From CAIZQW01 sp942493055 (GTDB lineage: Bacteria; Verrucomicrobiota; Kiritimatiellia; RFP12; UBA1067), in NCBI GenBank assembly GCA_942493055.1, contig OW818680.1, positions 2,232,001 to 2,296,000 on the forward strand: a stretch of 64,000 bases of DNA, written 5' to 3'. Of the stretch, positions 60,749 through 64,000 are shown piece after piece. Position 1 is the first letter of the stretch. The number at the start of each line of letters is the position of its first letter. The notes below the pieces were generated by a model that worked only from the letters and a program-made list of their open reading frames with translations, did not search any database and was not told where the DNA came from. The translations under genes were made by a program, and so were the position numbers.

Positions 60749-62329
60749 ATGAATATTGACAAGCGGTGTTTTGCGATTTTCGTCCTGCTCTTGGGGGCAG
60801 GCTGCAATCGGGAGACAAGCACTAATCCTACAGTCTTGCCGCCAGGAATCTCGTGGGGTTCGCTTCTCTCCGACGCAACCGAGCTGCATACGCTGGCACA
60901 CCCAGTCGAGGCAGGCAGCACATCCAAGATGTTCTCCAGTTGTTCAGATACTGGCAAGGTGATGCTTGCCAATCTGGCACCTAAAGTCACCGGTGATCTG
61001 GACCATGGTTTCTTCACAGAAGTTGTAGACGTTCCGAATGGAGTCCTCGCGACCCTGGCCGAGTTTGATGGTCCAGGAGTTGTGACGTGGGTCTGGTCGG
61101 CAAACCCAGTGGGCACCCTTCTCGTGTTCATTGACAAACAGGAAGAACCGGTCCTCAAGATGCCCTTTTCGGATTTCCTTGGCGGCGGCTTCTTGCCTGT
61201 ACGCACCCCATTTGCTTCTGTGACTTCGTTCGGGCATAATCTGCACTTCCCTATCCTTCATGCAAAACACTGCAAACTTGTCCTTTGGACCCCCAGACGG
61301 GCGGACTTATCGGAACTCTATTATCAAGTCGCCTGGCACGCCTTGCCACCGACCGCGCCCATTCACCCGTTTGATGCGGGTGAGATCAAGCAGTGCTCAA
61401 AACTTCTTAAACAACTTTCGGTGCGCTTACTCACTCCCTCAAATAACAAGAGGTCGCTCTCTGAGGATGGCTCAACATGCACAAAAATAAAATCTTCTCT
61501 GAACCCAGGCGGAACCGCTGAGTTGTTTCGTGCCACAGGTCAGAGAGCGATAACAACCATCCGGCTTTCGGGACACTCAAAGCGTGACCTCGCAGGTCTA
61601 TGGATTGATGGGGTCTGTGACGGAAACAAAACCATGCACATACCTTTGCACATGCTCGCAGGGGTTTCGTCCCTTGTCGAGGACGCGCAATCGTTGCCGG
61701 CCACGGTTGACGGGAGCCAGATCACACTTCGCTGGTTCATGCCCTTCTCAACCGACTGTCAAATATGGGCCAGCAATGCCACGTCCCAGGCTTGCAACGT
61801 AACAATGGACGTATGGACAAAGCCCATTGAGGCCTCACGCTATCCCCTTCGCTTCCACGCAAACTTTATCCAGCACACCGCCATCAAAACCGATGGCGGG
61901 AACATCCTGACACTTGCAGAGGCTGCGGGCCCCGGGCGCATCGTCGGCACGGTGTTGGGCGTGGACAGCCGGAGTGACGTGTGGTGGGGCGAGGGCGACC
62001 AGCTCATCTGGCTGGACGACAACGCCCGCCCGGCATGGCACGGGACAGGAACAGAAGACTACTTTGGCTTCGCCTGGTGTTCACAGGGCATTTTCCACCA
62101 TCCCTTTCGAGGCCAGACCCACATCGACGGCAGCCAGTCCCATCGAATCGCCCACATGCATCGATACCACATCCTCGATTCGCTCATTTTTCAACGATGG
62201 GGCAAATTCCAATTTGAAGCATGGGGACTCGGAACGGGCGACATGGACTGGACGACCTCTATTCTGTGGTATTCACCTGCTTCTCCGCACATTCCCCTTG
62301 CTTCCGTACCCCCGAACAGCAATAATTGA
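60749..62329 (+). CDS. DUF2961 lipoprotein
   Basis: 526 residues. N-terminal lipoprotein signal (IFVLLLGAGC with the lipobox cysteine at residue 19). The DUF2961 pattern is seen: IDGSQSHRIAHMHRYHILD preceded by GTGTEDYFGFAWC, and WVWSANPVGTLLVFID in the first third. Some family members are reported to be hexameric glycoside hydrolases acting on fructans or arabinans; activity here is not certain. Its neighbours are the toxin-antitoxin pair and a small membrane protein. Confidence 0.8.
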   Translation: MNIDKRCFAIFVLLLGAGCNRETSTNPTVLPPGISWGSLLSDATELHTLAHPVEAGSTSKMFSSCSDTGKVMLANLAPKVTGDLDHGFFTEVVDVPNGVLATLAEFDGPGVVTWVWSANPVGTLLVFIDKQEEPVLKMPFSDFLGGGFLPVRTPFASVTSFGHNLHFPILHAKHCKLVLWTPRRADLSELYYQVAWHALPPTAPIHPFDAGEIKQCSKLLKQLSVRLLTPSNNKRSLSEDGSTCTKIKSSLNPGGTAELFRATGQRAITTIRLSGHSKRDLAGLWIDGVCDGNKTMHIPLHMLAGVSSLVEDAQSLPATVDGSQITLRWFMPFSTDCQIWASNATSQACNVTMDVWTKPIEASRYPLRFHANFIQHTAIKTDGGNILTLAEAAGPGRIVGTVLGVDSRSDVWWGEGDQLIWLDDNARPAWHGTGTEDYFGFAWCSQGIFHHPFRGQTHIDGSQSHRIAHMHRYHILDSLIFQRWGKFQFEAWGLGTGDMDWTTSILWYSPASPHIPLASVPPNSNN

Positions 62330-62339
62330 AATCATTCAC

Positions 62340-63086
62340 ATGGATGCAAACACACCCAGATGCCCCACATGCAGCAAGACGATCCTCAGCGATGACGTCA
62401 ACGTCGCAAAGGACGTAGCGTACTGCCGCTCGTGTAACCTCGCGCACAGCCTGTCAGCGCTCGTCCATACCAGCGAGCTCACGAATGGCATCAACCTTGA
62501 CCGCCCCCCTCCGGGTGTGCACTATGACCTTCATGAGGGCCATATTACGGTATCGGCCACCCACCGCTCGCTTGGCGCAGCAGCAGGCGCTTTGGCCATT
62601 GCGCTATTCTGGAATGGTATCGTGTCAATCTTTGTCCTCATTGCCATTGCCGGCACGTTGCATAATCTTAAGGTGGCACTGCCAACGTGGTTTCCATCGC
62701 CCGAAATGAATGGCAGCCCCATGAGTCTTGGGATGAACCTCTTCTTGTGGATATTCCTGACGCCCTTCATCGTCATCGGCACATCCATGATTGGCGCCTT
62801 CTTCTTGAGTGTTTGGGGAAAGACGGAAGTCCGGGCAGATCCAACTGGCGGAACCGTGTTCACAGGTGTTGGCCCACTGGGTTATCGCCGACGTTTCATG
62901 ACCACACATGTCTCTGATGTCCGGATTGAGGACAAACAGTGGCGCGACAGCGACGGAGATCGCCAGCAAAAGATCTGCATCATCATTGAAACGCAGGAGG
63001 GAAAGCTCATCCGCTTCGGCTCCATGCTGTCCAACGAGCGGAGAAGATTTCTGGCTGCGCTCCTTCGCAAGTTTCTTTTGCGGTAG
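62340..63086 (+). CDS. Zinc-ribbon and two-helix membrane protein, function unknown
   Basis: 248 residues from ATG 62340, which lies 10 bases after the preceding stop; the ORF is open further upstream but that part is a shadow of the DUF2961 gene. N-terminal zinc-ribbon pattern CPTCSKTIL...CRSCNLAH, then two membrane segments (around LAIALFWNGIVSIFVLIAI and LFLWIFLTPFIVIGTSMIG), then a soluble beta-rich C-terminal domain. I do not recognise a named family with certainty. No clear SD. Confidence 0.65.
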   Translation: MDANTPRCPTCSKTILSDDVNVAKDVAYCRSCNLAHSLSALVHTSELTNGINLDRPPPGVHYDLHEGHITVSATHRSLGAAAGALAIALFWNGIVSIFVLIAIAGTLHNLKVALPTWFPSPEMNGSPMSLGMNLFLWIFLTPFIVIGTSMIGAFFLSVWGKTEVRADPTGGTVFTGVGPLGYRRRFMTTHVSDVRIEDKQWRDSDGDRQQKICIIIETQEGKLIRFGSMLSNERRRFLAALLRKFLLR

Positions 63087-63132
63087 GAATGGCTTGAACC
63101 CGTCCTGCCTATGCGGTACAGTTTCAGGCGAC

Positions 63133-64000
63133 ATGAAGAGACATTTTCACTACCTGAACATCTCGCAGGCCATTGGCTCGATGATTGACAATCTCTTCAA
63201 GATGTTGACGGTCATCTATATCGTCACGGTCTTGAAGCACGATTTAACCTCGACCCTTGCGCTCGCCTCCGCGTTGCTCGTCATCCCCTTCCTCCTCTTC
63301 TCAAACGTCGCAGGGACATTGACTGACCGTTACAGCAAGAGCACGCTCTTTATCATCATCAAATGGGCGGAACTCTTCTGCCTGCTGATCGCCTTCCCCG
63401 CGCTCTGGTCCAAAAGCGCCTGGCCCCTGCAATCCATCCTCTTCCTCCAGGCTGCCCAGAGCGCCTTCTTCGGACCTGTCAAGCGCGGCATCGTGCCTGA
63501 ACTGGTCGCGGAGGAGGATCTCGCAAACGCTAACGGCCAGCTGACCGGTGCCTCGTACCTCGGCATTATCATTGGCATTTCGCTGCCCTCCTTTGCCGTG
63601 ACTGTATTGCATACCAGTTACCTCACGATCCTCACAGGAAGCACCTTGCTCTCAATCATCGGCCTGCTCTGCGCCTATCAGATACCGCGCACGCCAGCGG
63701 CCAACCGCATTTCAACACCCTCCCTGCTCATCCTTCCTGACGCCATCCGGGCGATGCGCTCACTCCTGCCGCACACGTGGCTCATGCGCGCCGCGCTGGG
63801 CGGCATTGCCTTTTCAGGGATCGCCGCGCTCTTTCAGCAAATTCTGGTTGTCTATGCGCGTGACGTGGCCGGGCTCTCCGTGGAAGCGAGCGGCTACCTC
63901 TTCCTCCTCGTGGCCATCGGCATTGCTGCGGGCGCGTGGCTCAGCGGACGCCTCTCCGCGCATACGATTGAGGCCGGGCTGGTGCCGATCGGAACCATCG
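63133..64000 (+). CDS. MFS transporter, 5' part (LplT/Aas-like)
   Basis: The frame is open from ATG 63133 to the window edge (289 codons). It begins MKRHFHYLNISQAIGSMIDN, followed by several membrane helices. NVAGTLTDRYSKSTLFI matches the conserved loop of major-facilitator transporters, and FFGPVKRGIVPELV is typical of the LplT lysophospholipid flippase group, which is often fused to an acyltransferase/acyl-ACP synthetase. Whether the fusion exists here is beyond the window. Confidence 0.8.
   Translation, partial: MKRHFHYLNISQAIGSMIDNLFKMLTVIYIVTVLKHDLTSTLALASALLVIPFLLFSNVAGTLTDRYSKSTLFIIIKWAELFCLLIAFPALWSKSAWPLQSILFLQAAQSAFFGPVKRGIVPELVAEEDLANANGQLTGASYLGIIIGISLPSFAVTVLHTSYLTILTGSTLLSIIGLLCAYQIPRTPAANRISTPSLLILPDAIRAMRSLLPHTWLMRAALGGIAFSGIAALFQQILVVYARDVAGLSVEASGYLFLLVAIGIAAGAWLSGRLSAHTIEAGLVPIGTI

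Noticed and set aside
61914..62339. Upstream extension of the small membrane protein from 61914
   Set aside because: This part is an out-of-frame shadow of the DUF2961 gene, with Arg/Pro/Ser-rich low-complexity residues.
1..64000. rRNA or tRNA genes
   Set aside because: No 16S/23S/5S-like segment or cloverleaf-type sequence was recognised by eye; a tRNA scan would settle this.

Overview
The window looks like a chromosomal segment of a Gram-negative bacterium of the PVC group, most likely Kiritimatiellota/Verrucomicrobiota. That placement is an inference from gene content. The supporting genes are an McsA/McsB pair, LpxC- and MurC-like envelope genes, a V-type ATPase operon with a DUF2764 gene, an ECF sigma factor with a FecR-type anti-sigma factor, giant proteins built of autotransporter-associated beta-strand repeats (PATR), a Tat-exported Gfo/Idh/MocA protein and a DUF2961 lipoprotein. 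UGA is an ordinary stop codon in many genes here, so the code is standard.

Layout. 1-5.4 kb: mcsA (partial), mcsB, a homocysteine S-methyltransferase, an MraY-like transferase, a 4Fe-4S protein and a UDP-sugar 4,6-dehydratase-like protein, all on +. 5.6-15.9 kb: an ECF sigma factor, then one ORF joining an anti-sigma/FecR protein to a PATR passenger, then two secreted glycoside-hydrolase genes. This looks like a surface-sensing and polysaccharide-use locus. 16-35 kb: three giant secreted PATR proteins on -, bracketed by two paralogous small secreted proteins on +. 35-38.4 kb: a PurF-like protein lacking the glutaminase cysteine and a transglutaminase-like protein. 38.4-48 kb (-): comEC, murC, lpxC-like, rlmB-like, a zinc-finger protein, a Ser/Thr kinase and a DUF3857/transglutaminase protein. 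48-54.4 kb: V-ATPase E, DUF2764, A and B, with four tandem ORF6N-family genes lying between A and B. 54.4-64 kb: a porin-like protein, an oxidoreductase, a HEAT/FG-GAP protein, a hairpin-rich spacer, a RelB/YoeB-type toxin-antitoxin pair, a DUF2961 lipoprotein, a small membrane protein and the start of an MFS transporter.

Most notable result: the two small secreted paralogs (16059-16628 and 34385-34969) each have an in-frame UGA at the same place. It follows Cys-Ala-Ser, giving a CxxU motif. About 40 further conserved codons follow in the same frame. In both genes a stem-loop with a GGU apical loop begins at the same distance after the UGA, and the stems show compensatory changes. This is the signature of bacterial selenocysteine insertion, and I read both as members of one uncharacterised secreted selenoprotein family.

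Other notable results: five perfect in-frame palindromes inside the ORF6N genes, whose flanks differ between copies but always remain self-complementary; an internal start with its own ribosome-binding site and signal peptide inside the anti-sigma/PATR fusion; and a shared short C-terminal tail on all four PATR proteins.
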